The position numbers and the translations under genes were made by a program. Below the pieces are notes generated by a model. That model saw only the letters and a list, made by a program, of their open reading frames with translations, ran no database searches and was not told where the DNA came from. Source: PS1 clade bacterium (lineage in GTDB: Bacteria > Pseudomonadota > Alphaproteobacteria > RS24). Taken from it: a DNA stretch of 57,288 nucleotides. Positions 34,632-43,850 of the stretch are shown one piece after another. The stretch lies in the NCBI GenBank assembly GCA_003331985.1, contig QOQK01000005.1, positions 1-57,288 on the forward strand, given 5' to 3'. Position 1 is the first letter of the stretch. Every line of letters starts with the position of its first letter.

Positions 34632-34820
34632 TTAGGCGTGAGCTGGAGCTGCGGGCTGAATGTCTGTGGCTTCCAGTAATTCTAACATCCGCTCGGCACA
34701 GCGGCCACATTGGGGCTTCGTCCCGCATTGAGAGTAAATGTCGTTAGGACGCCTGCATCCGCTAGTAATAGCAGATTCTACTTGTTTGTCAGTTAAGGCG
34801 TTGCAGACACATATATACAT
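34632..34820 (-). CDS. bfd: bacterioferritin-associated ferredoxin (Bfd)
   Basis: 62-aa [2Fe-2S] protein that passes electrons to bacterioferritin to release stored iron. The four cluster ligands are Cys4, Cys6, Cys38 and Cys41 (ICVCNAL and QCGRC), the unusual Bfd spacing. The C-terminus has a short Pro/Ala tail. The gene converges on bfr, and a good Fur-like box lies directly upstream, so it should be induced by iron shortage. Confidence 0.93.
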   Translation of the reverse strand: MYICVCNALTDKQVESAITSGCRRPNDIYSQCGTKPQCGRCAERMLELLEATDIQPAAPAHA

Positions 34821-34837
34821 AAAATGCTCCGTTAGTT

Positions 34838-34850
34838 GCTAATGATTATC
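34838..34850. promoter_or_regulatory. Fur-like box upstream of bfd
   Basis: On the minus strand GATAAT-C-ATTAGC fits the 6-1-6 Fur pattern at 11 of 12 positions, 18 bases before the bfd start codon. Position and match make iron-dependent repression likely. Confidence 0.6.
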
Positions 34851-34947
34851 AAAAACACCTAATGTTGGCAAGCATTTTTTTATGTTCGGCGCGTAATTAT
34901 GTGCATAACCATCGGCGCATTATTTTTCTTAGAGATACGAAATCCCT

Positions 34948-35361
34948 TTAAGCTTGAGTTACCTGAAGATAGGTAATCACTATGTTGGCTGTTTGCTCGC
35001 TAGCTGTGAGTGAAATTTGGTGATACACCTCGCCGCCTGCAACCGGGATAACGGCATCATTCAAAATTTCGAAGCCATGCTCAATTAAGTACTCACGGGT
35101 ATCGTTAATATCTTCCACTTCATAAACAATGGTCAGGATGCCCTGTCCATTTGCCGTAAGAACTGGATCCAGCACACCGCCAGGAACGGGCGCAACCAAC
35201 TCAGTGCCAAGTTCAATATTCATCAGTGACAACGAACCAAATGGACGTGTCTGCTCTTGGTGATCAATAAATTTCGTGTTGAGCAGTTTCGAGAAGTTAA
35301 CCTCGGCTTCTTCAACATCATTCACAAAATATTCTACTCTATGAAGTCGTAAGATTTTCAT
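34948..35361 (-). CDS. VOC-family (glyoxalase/bleomycin-resistance fold) protein
   Basis: 137-aa protein with the paired beta-alpha-beta-beta-beta modules of the vicinal oxygen chelate fold: RLHRVEYFVNDVEEAEVNFSKLL at the start and a second module GILTIVYEVEDINDTREYLIEHG. A metal site is suggested by His8 and Glu residues, but only part of a canonical triad can be placed. Of two adjacent ATGs I chose the second, 5 bases after AGGGGG. It follows an SDR gene on the same strand with about 50 bases between, so likely one operon; substrate unknown. Confidence 0.78.
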   Translation of the reverse strand: MKILRLHRVEYFVNDVEEAEVNFSKLLNTKFIDHQEQTRPFGSLSLMNIELGTELVAPVPGGVLDPVLTANGQGILTIVYEVEDINDTREYLIEHGFEILNDAVIPVAGGEVYHQISLTASEQTANIVITYLQVTQA

Positions 35362-35412
35362 CATTTCCCCCTTTGATGTATTGGGCTGTTAATTAATGCC
35401 CGATAATTTAAA

Positions 35413-36165
35413 TTAACCCGCCAGTTGTCCACCATCCATGGTGAAGAGAGACCCAGTAACCTTGCTGGCTTCCTGACTGGCAAGATAGGCAAAGAGGCTA
35501 GCGATATCTGATGGTTGGCAAGTTCCGTCCACAAGCTTGGGCGCGTTCCGCATGACCAAATCAAAATCTATATTACCCTCAGGGATATTTTCCTGAATCA
35601 TAGCTGCCATTGGGGTATCCACATGACCCGGGCAAATCGCATTCACACGAACACCTTTTGCACCATATTCAAGAGCAAGGCCTTTCGTAATTGCGGCAAC
35701 TGCATGCTTGGAAGCAGAGTAGGCAATTGTGTATGCTATGCCCTGCAAGGCGGCGGTTGATGCCGTATTTACAATAGTACCCTTAGTTTTTTCCAGATGC
35801 GGCAATGCGGCCTGACAAATGGCAAATACGCTTGTTGTGTTGATTTGCATAATTCGCTCAAACTCTCCAAGTGAAAAATTCTCTGATGGGCCCCATCCAA
35901 ATGTGCCTGAAATATTGCAGACAACATCTAGTCCACCTTCAGCGGCTTCATTGACAAGCGCCTGAGAAGAGTCATTGTCGAGGGCATTATAGGGTTTGAT
36001 TATCGGCGCTTGCGCCATCAGCTCTGCCGTCGTTTGGAGACCCGCCTCGTTAACATCGGCGATGACAACATTTGCCCCTTCCTCTGCGAAGCGAATGGCT
36101 GTCGCTTGTCCAATGCCGGATGCGGCGCCTGTGACTAAAACTTTTTTTCCTTCAAACCTGTTCAT
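35413..36165 (-). CDS. SDR-family oxidoreductase
   Basis: 250-aa classical short-chain dehydrogenase/reductase. Cofactor motif TGAASGIGQATA at residues 12-23; Asp38 region (VVIADVNEAG) suggests NAD(H). Catalytic Ser in NTASTAALQG and the YSASK tetrad. The C-terminal LFTMDGGQLAG is typical. It lies between the VOC gene and the DUF3604 gene, all on the minus strand. The substrate alcohol or ketone cannot be named. Confidence 0.92.
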   Translation of the reverse strand: MNRFEGKKVLVTGAASGIGQATAIRFAEEGANVVIADVNEAGLQTTAELMAQAPIIKPYNALDNDSSQALVNEAAEGGLDVVCNISGTFGWGPSENFSLGEFERIMQINTTSVFAICQAALPHLEKTKGTIVNTASTAALQGIAYTIAYSASKHAVAAITKGLALEYGAKGVRVNAICPGHVDTPMAAMIQENIPEGNIDFDLVMRNAPKLVDGTCQPSDIASLFAYLASQEASKVTGSLFTMDGGQLAG

Positions 36166-36202
36166 AATATCTCCCTAATTTATTTGATATGCTTCCATGC
36201 GG

Positions 36203-38269
36203 CTATTGAGTTGAGCCCGATTTATGCTGAGGTGAAAACCAGATGGGCGATGTCCATGCCATTTCGTGGATGTAATCGTCAACCGGCAGGTTCTTACATT
36301 TTTCTTCACGCACATTATCAGGTAGCCCATCGCAATAAGTTTTGTGCCAACGTGGTGACACCTGCTCTACGACACGAAGGTAATAATAGCTGTCAGTGTT
36401 GGGCATATAATCCGGGTCTGAAAACACGGCGCATAGCCTGTTGGCGCCTTCCGGATTATTTTTATTGTTTGTGGTCACAACATCGATAACTTGGTTATGT
36501 TTTTGTCCGGCCTCGTCAATCCAGCCTTTAACAAGTTGAAGCCGTTCCAGCGGTTTTGACATTGGGTCAGCCTTGGCTTCGAGTAAAAAGTTAAAAGAGG
36601 TCTGTTGTGGGGGTAAATGTGCGCCCATAGGTGTGCCGTTTGCATAGGCTTGTTCGAGCCAGTCGGATTGCTCACAAATATTTTCGTCATAGCGTCCGGC
36701 AAAAAAGCGTGGGGCGATGCGTGTGCCGGATGTACCAAAAGTTTCTCGGCGCTTCATGGAATGAAAAAGCGCATCCCGTGAATTTTCAACAGCCCATACA
36801 CCTGCCAGACCTCCGGGATTGGTGCGAATGGCATCCGTATGGCCGACATCTGCTGTGCTAAAGCGACCGGAGAGGCCAAGTTCTGTCTTTTTATGACCCG
36901 GCCAGCGTGCTTCCTCTGTGCTACCGGAAGTGGAGATATGAGTATCAGTGCTACCGATGAAACCGAATTCATGCGGGTTTACCCCACGCTCTTGTTGAAC
37001 CTGCATACCTTCCAAAAGTGCGCCACGGGCAAAATCACGGCTCGATAGACAGCCGCCATTATAAAAACCTGTTTTAGGGTCGCGGTGGTCTTCACTACAT
37101 TCTGGTGTATTCGTCGATCCGAATTTAGGCACGAGCCGGTTCAAGGCAAAATCCAGTTCTTTGTTACCAAAATCCCGGCGTTTCTCGATATCGCAGAGCT
37201 CGTCAACGTCTCCCAAAATATCTGTTACCCTGTTTAGACATTCCGAGTACCCTTTGTGTTGGGCAATTTCGTAAAGTCTTTCATAACTCCGGGTCAGCGC
37301 ATATGAAGCGTAACGGGAGGCGTCTGACATATTCTCAACTTCACGAGGGTTAAACATATTACCCCCTGAGAGATTTGCATTATGCGGGATAACGATAACG
37401 TCACATGCCTCTCGACCGCCCCGACAAGCCTCTTCCAAGTGACCAAAAAGTTGATATGGGAAAGGAAACATATGGTGTGACGGCGGAAGGTCCGGAACAT
37501 CTGTGTTGCGGAAAATCAAATTACGATGAGTGTGCTTGGCATCAGGACTTCTTGTATATTCGAGACCGACAAAAGATGTGAAGCGACAAGCCTCAGTTTT
37601 GTCATCTGCAGCTTCTGCGGCTTGGATAATTTGTTGCCAGACAATTTTATCTGCCGCAATGCAATCTTTATTCTCAGGCCCGCAAACAGCCTCGCGTCTT
37701 TTGGGCGTTAAATCGGCATTAATTTGGTTAAACACACGGACGCCTTCAAAACCCCCACCGCGAAAGGTATCACAGGCACGGGTGTCATGGCCGGCAAAAG
37801 CTCCGGGGTTACGGCAGATATAACCTTCTCCCAACGCTTCTGCGTGGTCGGTGACGGCGGCAAAATCAAGCGCTCGGAGAAGCTGGAACTTTTGAGGGGC
37901 ATCAGCTGGTGGATCAGGAAGAGCTATCGCCTCGCCTTTGGCAAAGCGATAAGCTGCCTCCGGGAAAGTGCGTGTCCCTTCAGGAAAAGCATCTGCCGAC
38001 AGTGCAGTATGGATATGCAGATCACCATAATAGGCATTCTTCAGCCCATTGTTATTAATGCAATTTTTATTTGGCTCTGTGTATTCAGGTGACGGGTCGT
38101 AACCGAACGCATATGTTTCGGGCTCAGATTTGGGCGATTGTGGCAGATTAATAATTGTTGTTGCGTCTATCTCATAATCCGGAATGCTTGATAGAATTTT
38201 ATACGCAATAAAAAGCAAAACTAGCAAAGCGATTATGATTGCGAATACACGCCCTATTATTTTAAGCAT
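36203..38269 (-). CDS. DUF3604 domain protein, membrane-anchored (PHP-like)
   Basis: 688-aa protein with an N-terminal membrane anchor (residues 5-27) and a large extracytoplasmic DUF3604 domain. PHP-type metal-binding motifs are visible: GDLHIHTALSADA (HIH at 85-87), DFAAVTDHAEALG, VGLEYT, VIPHNANLSGGNMF and GSTDTHISTSG. The start at 38269 follows GGGAGAAA; the open frame upstream has no signal. A metal-dependent hydrolase or phosphoesterase is likely but unproven. A second DUF3604 gene with a lipoprotein anchor lies at 40982. Many Cys in the middle (for example DTRACDTF, ENKDCIAA) suggest disulfides, fitting a periplasmic site. Confidence 0.88.
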   Translation of the reverse strand: MLKIIGRVFAIIIALLVLLFIAYKILSSIPDYEIDATTIINLPQSPKSEPETYAFGYDPSPEYTEPNKNCINNNGLKNAYYGDLHIHTALSADAFPEGTRTFPEAAYRFAKGEAIALPDPPADAPQKFQLLRALDFAAVTDHAEALGEGYICRNPGAFAGHDTRACDTFRGGGFEGVRVFNQINADLTPKRREAVCGPENKDCIAADKIVWQQIIQAAEAADDKTEACRFTSFVGLEYTRSPDAKHTHRNLIFRNTDVPDLPPSHHMFPFPYQLFGHLEEACRGGREACDVIVIPHNANLSGGNMFNPREVENMSDASRYASYALTRSYERLYEIAQHKGYSECLNRVTDILGDVDELCDIEKRRDFGNKELDFALNRLVPKFGSTNTPECSEDHRDPKTGFYNGGCLSSRDFARGALLEGMQVQQERGVNPHEFGFIGSTDTHISTSGSTEEARWPGHKKTELGLSGRFSTADVGHTDAIRTNPGGLAGVWAVENSRDALFHSMKRRETFGTSGTRIAPRFFAGRYDENICEQSDWLEQAYANGTPMGAHLPPQQTSFNFLLEAKADPMSKPLERLQLVKGWIDEAGQKHNQVIDVVTTNNKNNPEGANRLCAVFSDPDYMPNTDSYYYLRVVEQVSPRWHKTYCDGLPDNVREEKCKNLPVDDYIHEMAWTSPIWFSPQHKSGSTQ

Positions 38270-38438
38270 TTTCTCTCCCTGTATCTCACCCTCTACCCCC
38301 CACTTCATGATCGTTATATTGAATATGGAGAAAGCTAAGATACCTAATTTTAACCATTTATAGGAACTGTTCTAAACATGTTTTTGAGGGATTCTTAAAA
38401 TTGTTAACATTTACATCTATGCTAAAGTGACATTGTTG

Positions 38439-38452
38439 AATTGATATCAATT
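38439..38452. repeat. 14-bp perfect palindrome before the crotonase gene
   Basis: AATTGATATCAATT lies 14 bases before the GTG start and just before the GGGGGA ribosome site, in the gap between the divergent DUF3604 and crotonase genes. It could be a repressor operator; palindromes of this length also arise by chance in a window this size. Confidence 0.35.
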
Positions 38453-38466
38453 AGGGGGACAAGCGT

Positions 38467-39366
38467 GTGAGCTATGAGCATATTTTAACTGATTTGGATG
38501 ATGATGGTATTTTGACTGTAACGCTTCATCGTCCTGAAGCCATGAATGCGTGGACAATGACTATGACCAAGGAACTGGTTGATATGGTCGAAAAGGCAGA
38601 CGCGAATGATGATGTTCGTGCTGTGGTCGTTACCGGTTCGGGCGAAAGAGCGTTTTGCGCGGGTGCAGATTTATCCAGCGGTGTGGATACGTTTCAGTCG
38701 GCACTCATGGAAGACACTGATGGCTTACATAATGCGGACGGAAGCATTAATTGGGCGCATCCCGGCATTCGCGATACGGCGGGGCTTTTTGTCCTAAAAG
38801 TCTATAATTCGGTTAAGCCATATATTGGCGCGATTAACGGCGTAGCTGTTGGTGTTGGGGTTACCATGACCTTGCCGATGGATATCCGTATTGCATCTGA
38901 TAAAGCGCGGTTCGGGCTTGTTTTCAGTCGGCGGGGCATCGTGCCGGAAGGATGTTCGGCTTGGTTCTTGCCAAGACTGGTCGGCATCTCTAAAGCCTTG
39001 GAGTGGTGCTATAAGGGAGACGTCTTCCCTGCACAAGAAGCACTTGATGGCGGGTTGATTAATGAAGTTGTTCCGCAAGAGCAACTGCTTGAACGTGCCA
39101 AGGAAATCGCGCGATCCTTTACGGGTGAAAGCGCGCAAGTATCAATTGCTCTTACACGCCAGATGATGTGGAAAATGCTGGGTGCCGATCATCCGATGGA
39201 GGCACACAAAATAGATAGCCGCGCCGTTTATGCGCGCGGGCAGCAAAGTGATGCCAAGGAAGGCATTGACTCTTTCCTTGAAAAGCGCGCGGCGGTGTAC
39301 ACCGATAAGCCGAGCGAACATATGCCGGAATTTTATCCGTGGTGGGATGAACCGGATTATGGCTAA
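38467..39366 (+). CDS. crotonase-family (enoyl-CoA hydratase/isomerase) protein
   Basis: 299-aa crotonase-fold enzyme acting on acyl-CoA thioesters. The oxyanion-hole segments are RAFCAGADLSSG and INGVAVGVGVTMTL; the acid position falls in SRRGIVPEGCSAWFLP with Glu retained. A 30-residue insert (FQSALMEDTDGLHNADG) after the first segment is typical of a longer sub-group. GTG start with GGGGGA upstream. It is convergent with a MaoC gene and divergent from a DUF3604 gene; a role in side-chain beta-oxidation of the local substrate is plausible. Confidence 0.92.
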   Translation: MSYEHILTDLDDDGILTVTLHRPEAMNAWTMTMTKELVDMVEKADANDDVRAVVVTGSGERAFCAGADLSSGVDTFQSALMEDTDGLHNADGSINWAHPGIRDTAGLFVLKVYNSVKPYIGAINGVAVGVGVTMTLPMDIRIASDKARFGLVFSRRGIVPEGCSAWFLPRLVGISKALEWCYKGDVFPAQEALDGGLINEVVPQEQLLERAKEIARSFTGESAQVSIALTRQMMWKMLGADHPMEAHKIDSRAVYARGQQSDAKEGIDSFLEKRAAVYTDKPSEHMPEFYPWWDEPDYG

Positions 39367-39375
39367 CTTTAAACT

Positions 39376-39828
39376 TTAATTATCCTTGCGGCAGTTTATC
39401 AGAGCGATACTTCGGAATTCAAAGACCGTTGTGCCGCAAGGTTTTTCCAGTCGGCAAATATAGGTGATTACGCCGCGGGTCGGGTCTGAGGATGAGAGCC
39501 TTTTCTCAACCACCTCGCTTGTGGCACGAAGTGTGTCTCCTGCCCGCACAGCAAGTTTCCACTCGGCTTTTTCCCAACAGACACCACAAATGTAATCAAC
39601 GTCGCCATTCAACTCATGATCAAGTTTGCGCCATAATGCGGCAACATAAATTCCGCTAGCAATGACTTCGCCAAATCGAGTGGAATCAGCGCCCTTAACT
39701 TCTACATGGAACCACTGGGGGTCATAATTCTTGGCAAAAGTAATCATGTCTTCGCCATCTACAACCAATTCGGAAGATGTCAGATGCTCACCAACTTGAA
39801 TATCTTCGAAGCAACGCATATTTTCCAT
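39376..39828 (-). CDS. MaoC-family dehydratase
   Basis: 150-aa hot-dog-fold protein. The hydratase motif is ITFAKNYDPQWFHVE (Asp and His in the usual order) followed by GEVIASGIYVAALWRKL. Such proteins hydrate enoyl-CoA (R-specific type). It lies between the crotonase and MDR genes; the MDR gene is 20 bases upstream on the same strand, so the two probably share a transcript. Confidence 0.9.
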   Translation of the reverse strand: MENMRCFEDIQVGEHLTSSELVVDGEDMITFAKNYDPQWFHVEVKGADSTRFGEVIASGIYVAALWRKLDHELNGDVDYICGVCWEKAEWKLAVRAGDTLRATSEVVEKRLSSSDPTRGVITYICRLEKPCGTTVFEFRSIALINCRKDN

Positions 39829-39848
39829 TGTGATTTACCATTATATTT

Positions 39849-40859
39849 TTAAAGGTCTACGACGGTCTTACCGAAATTCTGCCCGTCGAACATCTGGCAA
39901 AAGGCCACACCGACATTTTCAATGCCGGTCAATTTATGTTCAAAGCTTTTAAGCTTGCCCTCTGAAAGCCAGGCCTCCAGCTTCCTACGTACATCATCAT
40001 ATTGATCATGCCGAAAATGCGTCATTAAACCTTGAGCTGTTATTTCTTTGGAGGAAAGTTCGAATAAATTATTAGGCGCAGTGGGGGGCCCTTCGGATGT
40101 GTAATGTGTCACAGCGCCAATCATTACAATCCGCCCACGATGGTTCATATTGGTTATGGCAGCCTGTAGCGTTTCACCTCCAACATTATCAAGAAAAATA
40201 TCTACTCCATCTGGGCAGACTGCCTTAATAGCCTCAGCTTGACCTTCAGGAGCCTTCCTGTTTACAGCGGCGTCGTAGCCAAGTTCATTGATAAGAAAAT
40301 CACATTTTTCGAGGCTGCTGGATATACCAACCGCTCGAGCGCCATAAATTTTAGCTATTTGTCCGGCAATTGATCCAACTGCGCCGCCTGCGGCACTGAT
40401 AAGAACGGTTTGCCCTTTTTTGGGGGGTGCAATTTCAGTTAGCGCAAAGTAGGCGGACATGCCAGTGTCGCCGAGCACGCCGAGGTAATAGCTATAGGGA
40501 AAAGAGAGGTCCTTGGGAAGTTTGGCAATAAAATCCCCCGGCTTTCCAATGGAATATTCTTGCCATGCGAACCGTGCCATCAATTTATCGCCAACTAAAT
40601 ATTCAGGATTTTTTGTTTCTATTACTTCACAAAGCGAAAGACCCATTACAGGCTCACCTAATGGCATCGCGGGAAGAATTTCGTCACCAGCGTCCTCGTT
40701 CATCCAGTTGCGAAATCCGGCATCAAGTGAAATGGCGAAATTTTTTACTAGAATCTCATTATCATGAATTTCTTCTAGCTCTCTTTCTTGCAGAGCGAAG
40801 TCGTCATGCTTTGGATTGCCTAAAGGTCGTTTCGCTAGAATAATACTACGATTTTTCAT
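39849..40859 (-). CDS. NADP-dependent oxidoreductase (MDR, CurA/leukotriene-dehydrogenase type)
   Basis: 336-aa medium-chain reductase without the zinc ligands, like CurA or prostaglandin/2-alkenal reductases, which reduce conjugated C=C bonds with NADPH. Landmarks: RPLGNPKHDDFAL, the GMSAYFALTEIAPPKKGQTVLIS segment (over residues 130-152) and the nucleotide loop AAGGAVGSIAGQIAKIYGA. The ATG at 40859 follows GGGGG; a TTG four codons upstream is less likely. It is co-directional with MaoC and divergent from the second DUF3604 gene. Confidence 0.92.
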   Translation of the reverse strand: MKNRSIILAKRPLGNPKHDDFALQERELEEIHDNEILVKNFAISLDAGFRNWMNEDAGDEILPAMPLGEPVMGLSLCEVIETKNPEYLVGDKLMARFAWQEYSIGKPGDFIAKLPKDLSFPYSYYLGVLGDTGMSAYFALTEIAPPKKGQTVLISAAGGAVGSIAGQIAKIYGARAVGISSSLEKCDFLINELGYDAAVNRKAPEGQAEAIKAVCPDGVDIFLDNVGGETLQAAITNMNHRGRIVMIGAVTHYTSEGPPTAPNNLFELSSKEITAQGLMTHFRHDQYDDVRRKLEAWLSEGKLKSFEHKLTGIENVGVAFCQMFDGQNFGKTVVDL

Positions 40860-40981
40860 ATCAGCCCCCAAAAGTGTTTTAAGAACTTATCAATAGAATA
40901 GATGATTAAAACAAGCTTTTTCGATAGGATTAATAAAATATTTAAATGGTTAAAATACCTATTAAATGGAGGGATAATAAT

Positions 40982-42937
40982 ATGACAATGTCTCAGTTGG
41001 GTCGCCATGGCCTATCTTTACTTTTTGTAACTATTTTGAGCGTCAGTATGATTGGTTGCGGTGATCCGCAAGAAACTCAAAAGCAAGGAAATAGTGGCGT
41101 TACTTCTCTTTCAAATCAGATGCTGCCTTCAGGGTCTATGCCAGATGGGGTTTATTGGGGTGATCTACATGTTCATTCAAGACTATCGATGGATTCATTC
41201 TCGTTTGGTAATCGGATGATGACTGCGGATGATGCATTTAAGTTTGCAAAAGGGGAGCCCGTTGAGGCGCACACTGGGGACATCGCGCAATTAAGAAAAC
41301 CGCTGGATTTTTTGTTGGTGTCTGATCACGCAGAATTTTTGGGGGTTATTGCGAGTATTATGGATCGCAAGCACGGCATCGAAACAACCGCACTTGGCAA
41401 GCGATGGAGTGGTTGGTTAGAGGATAACAATATTCAGAGTATTATTAATGAATGGGTGGGTTCATTTGATGCTGATACATCATCCCCAGATGCAAAACCA
41501 AAGATTGAGTATCCAGATGAGGCCTTTTTCAAAGGAGTTTGGGGTGAGATGGTTGAGACTGCTGAAAGGCACAACGACCCAGGAAAATTTTCAGCTTTTT
41601 CAGGTTATGAGTGGACTTCAATGATTGACGGTGACAACATGCATCGTGTGGTTATTTTTAGGGACGGTGCAGAGAAAACTCTCGGCGCTATCCCGGTTTC
41701 ATCAACTGAAAATAGTGATCCAGAATATCTATGGGAAAGGCTGGAGGCCTATGAAAATCAGACTGGCGGCGAGGTTCTAGCTATCCCTCATAACAGTAAT
41801 TTGTCTGAGGGCCGGATGTATTCTAGTGAGCGCGTGTCTGGTACAATTTTTGACACCAAATATGCTAAAACCCGAATTAGATGGGAGCCAGTGCTTGAGA
41901 TGACACAGGTAAAGGGGGACTCTGAAACACACCCACTTTTATCGCCAGATGATCCTTTTGCAGATTTTGAGAGATGGGATGAAACAGACATCAACTCTAA
42001 TGTTATACCAGACGATAAAAAGATAGAAGTTTACACGGGGAGTTATGCACGTCCTGCCCTTAAAACTGGCCTCGCCATGGAAGAAAGCTTGGGAGTGAAC
42101 CCCTTTAAATTTGGTATGATTGGTAGTACAGATTCACACACGGTTATGGCAACGGCTGACAGTGATAATTATTATGGTAAATTTGTTGACTCCGAGCCAT
42201 CGCCCGAGCGTTTAATGAGTAAAATGGGTGGCATATTGTGGAATAACAGAATGCTCACTGCGGCAGGCTATGCCGCCGTTTGGGCAGAGGAAAATTCGCG
42301 TGAAGCAATTTTTGACGCAATTAAACGTAAAGAAGTTTTTGCTACTACTGGTCCGCGTATAGTTTTACGCTTTTTCGGCGGTTGGGATTTTGAAAATGCC
42401 GATCTCGAGCTACCCGATTATGCTACGCAGGGTTATAAGAGAGGCGTTCCAATGGGTGGAGACTTAACGGGATCAGACTTAGCCGTACAAAGCTCCAAAA
42501 ACCTCTCACCGCGTTTTATAATTACGGCTAGTAAAGATCCAGATGGAGCAAACCTCGATAGAGCGCAAATCGTCAAGGGTTGGCTAGATGATGATGGCTC
42601 ATTACATGAGAAAGTCTTTAATGTTGCCTGGTCTGGCCCACGAACTTTGGATAATGTGTCGGGGGGTCTTGCACCTGTTGGGTCAACCGTTAATGTTGCC
42701 AAGGCAAGTTACACAAATACAATTGGTGCAGAAAACCTTGCAACCGTATGGAGAGACCCAGAGTTTGACCCTTCTTTAAGAGCCTTTTATTATGTTCGTG
42801 TGCTGGAAATACCAACACCACGATGGACAACTTATGACGCACAAAGATTTAATCTTGATTTGCCTGACGATATTCCGGTTTCAATTCAGGAAAGAGTGTA
42901 CTCATCGCCAATTTGGTTCACGCCAGCTGTGAATTAG
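40982..42937 (+). CDS. DUF3604 domain lipoprotein (PHP-like)
   Basis: 651-aa lipoprotein: signal segment with lipobox MIGC (Cys26), a Ser/Gln-rich linker, then the DUF3604 domain. Metal-binding motifs: YWGDLHVHSRLSMDS (HVH at 63-65), FLLVSDHAEFLG, FSGYEWTS, AIPHNSNLSEGRMY and MIGSTDSHTVMA. The start at 40982 follows GGAGGG. It heads a plus-strand run with a parvulin and a HupE/UreJ gene that meets a TonB receptor. A periplasmic or outer-membrane metal-dependent hydrolase is the best guess; catalytic activity is not established for the family, to my knowledge. Confidence 0.9.
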   Translation: MTMSQLGRHGLSLLFVTILSVSMIGCGDPQETQKQGNSGVTSLSNQMLPSGSMPDGVYWGDLHVHSRLSMDSFSFGNRMMTADDAFKFAKGEPVEAHTGDIAQLRKPLDFLLVSDHAEFLGVIASIMDRKHGIETTALGKRWSGWLEDNNIQSIINEWVGSFDADTSSPDAKPKIEYPDEAFFKGVWGEMVETAERHNDPGKFSAFSGYEWTSMIDGDNMHRVVIFRDGAEKTLGAIPVSSTENSDPEYLWERLEAYENQTGGEVLAIPHNSNLSEGRMYSSERVSGTIFDTKYAKTRIRWEPVLEMTQVKGDSETHPLLSPDDPFADFERWDETDINSNVIPDDKKIEVYTGSYARPALKTGLAMEESLGVNPFKFGMIGSTDSHTVMATADSDNYYGKFVDSEPSPERLMSKMGGILWNNRMLTAAGYAAVWAEENSREAIFDAIKRKEVFATTGPRIVLRFFGGWDFENADLELPDYATQGYKRGVPMGGDLTGSDLAVQSSKNLSPRFIITASKDPDGANLDRAQIVKGWLDDDGSLHEKVFNVAWSGPRTLDNVSGGLAPVGSTVNVAKASYTNTIGAENLATVWRDPEFDPSLRAFYYVRVLEIPTPRWTTYDAQRFNLDLPDDIPVSIQERVYSSPIWFTPAVN

Positions 42938-43008
42938 AGTAATGAAATCAGAAGTATGGTTGATAAACCTTAAAGCCTCTTGGCATTTTTATAAGCATAT
43001 TGAGTAAA

Positions 43009-43848
43009 ATGAAAAGAATTATGGCCATGCTGCTCAAAGAGCCGCTATTTATTTTTGTCCTTTTTTCGATTTTGTTGTTCTGCATTTTTCTTTCGCAAAA
43101 AGCAGTGCCTGATAACGTTATAATTGTGTCAGAGGAGCGCTTGAAAGAATTCTATCAATATAGTCGCCAAAGTTTTGGATTGGCCGCCATATCAAACAAG
43201 CTGCAGGTTATGTCAACTGAAGAACGAAATGAGCTCACCGAGGAATTTATCCGCGCCGAAGTGCTTGTTAGAGAAGCCCGCCGTATGGGTTTAGATGAGG
43301 GTGATTTTATAATTCGCCAGCGCTTGATACAGAAGTTAGAGTTTCTCTCAGACACTCAAGCAAACATTCCTGAAAAAGCTGAAGCATTATTAGTGGATTG
43401 GTTTGAGAAAAATAAAGACAATTATCGTCAGCCTTCTGAAATAAGTTTTACACATATTTACTTTATTCACGAAGGGAGAGAAAAAGCTCAAGAAGTATTG
43501 GCAGCCCTTATTAGCCAAGATCCTATGGCGATTACCGAGCAGGGGAATAGATTCCTTTATCACAAATCTTATCAACGAAAGTCACAAGAAGAAATTACCG
43601 CCCATTTTGGTGAAAATTTTGCCTCGTCTGTATTCGACCTTCCATTCAGTTCAGAGTGGCAGGGGCCATTAGCCTCTCGCCACGGTTATCATTTGGTGCG
43701 AATAACTGATAAAAGTGAAGCACAAATCCCAGAACTTATGGATGTACGCCAGAAGGTGCTCTTTGATCTTAAGCTTTCACTTAGCTTAGCGTCGCGTAAT
43801 GAATATGCCGATACTCTGCGCGATAAATACACGATTATTTCTAAGTAA
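43009..43848 (+). CDS. membrane-anchored parvulin-type peptidylprolyl isomerase (PpiC/SurA-like)
   Basis: 279-aa protein with one N-terminal membrane helix (about residues 10-29), a helical SurA-N-like segment (EERNELTEEFIRAEVLVREA) and a C-terminal parvulin-type domain (residues 140-245: EISFTHIYF ... WQGPLASRHGYHLVRI). It would act in the periplasm as a folding catalyst or chaperone. The start is an ATG at 43009, with a TTG three codons before as an alternative; neither has a strong ribosome site. It lies 71 bases after DUF3604 and 2 bases before HupE/UreJ, so DUF3604 is the obvious client. Confidence 0.88.
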   Translation: MKRIMAMLLKEPLFIFVLFSILLFCIFLSQKAVPDNVIIVSEERLKEFYQYSRQSFGLAAISNKLQVMSTEERNELTEEFIRAEVLVREARRMGLDEGDFIIRQRLIQKLEFLSDTQANIPEKAEALLVDWFEKNKDNYRQPSEISFTHIYFIHEGREKAQEVLAALISQDPMAITEQGNRFLYHKSYQRKSQEEITAHFGENFASSVFDLPFSSEWQGPLASRHGYHLVRITDKSEAQIPELMDVRQKVLFDLKLSLSLASRNEYADTLRDKYTIISK

Positions 43849-43850
43849 TC

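Noticed and set aside
36203-38269. Frameshift or fusion in the membrane-anchored DUF3604 gene
   Set aside because: The 688-codon frame is continuous and all family motifs are in order; the longer upstream frame is just an unused open stretch.
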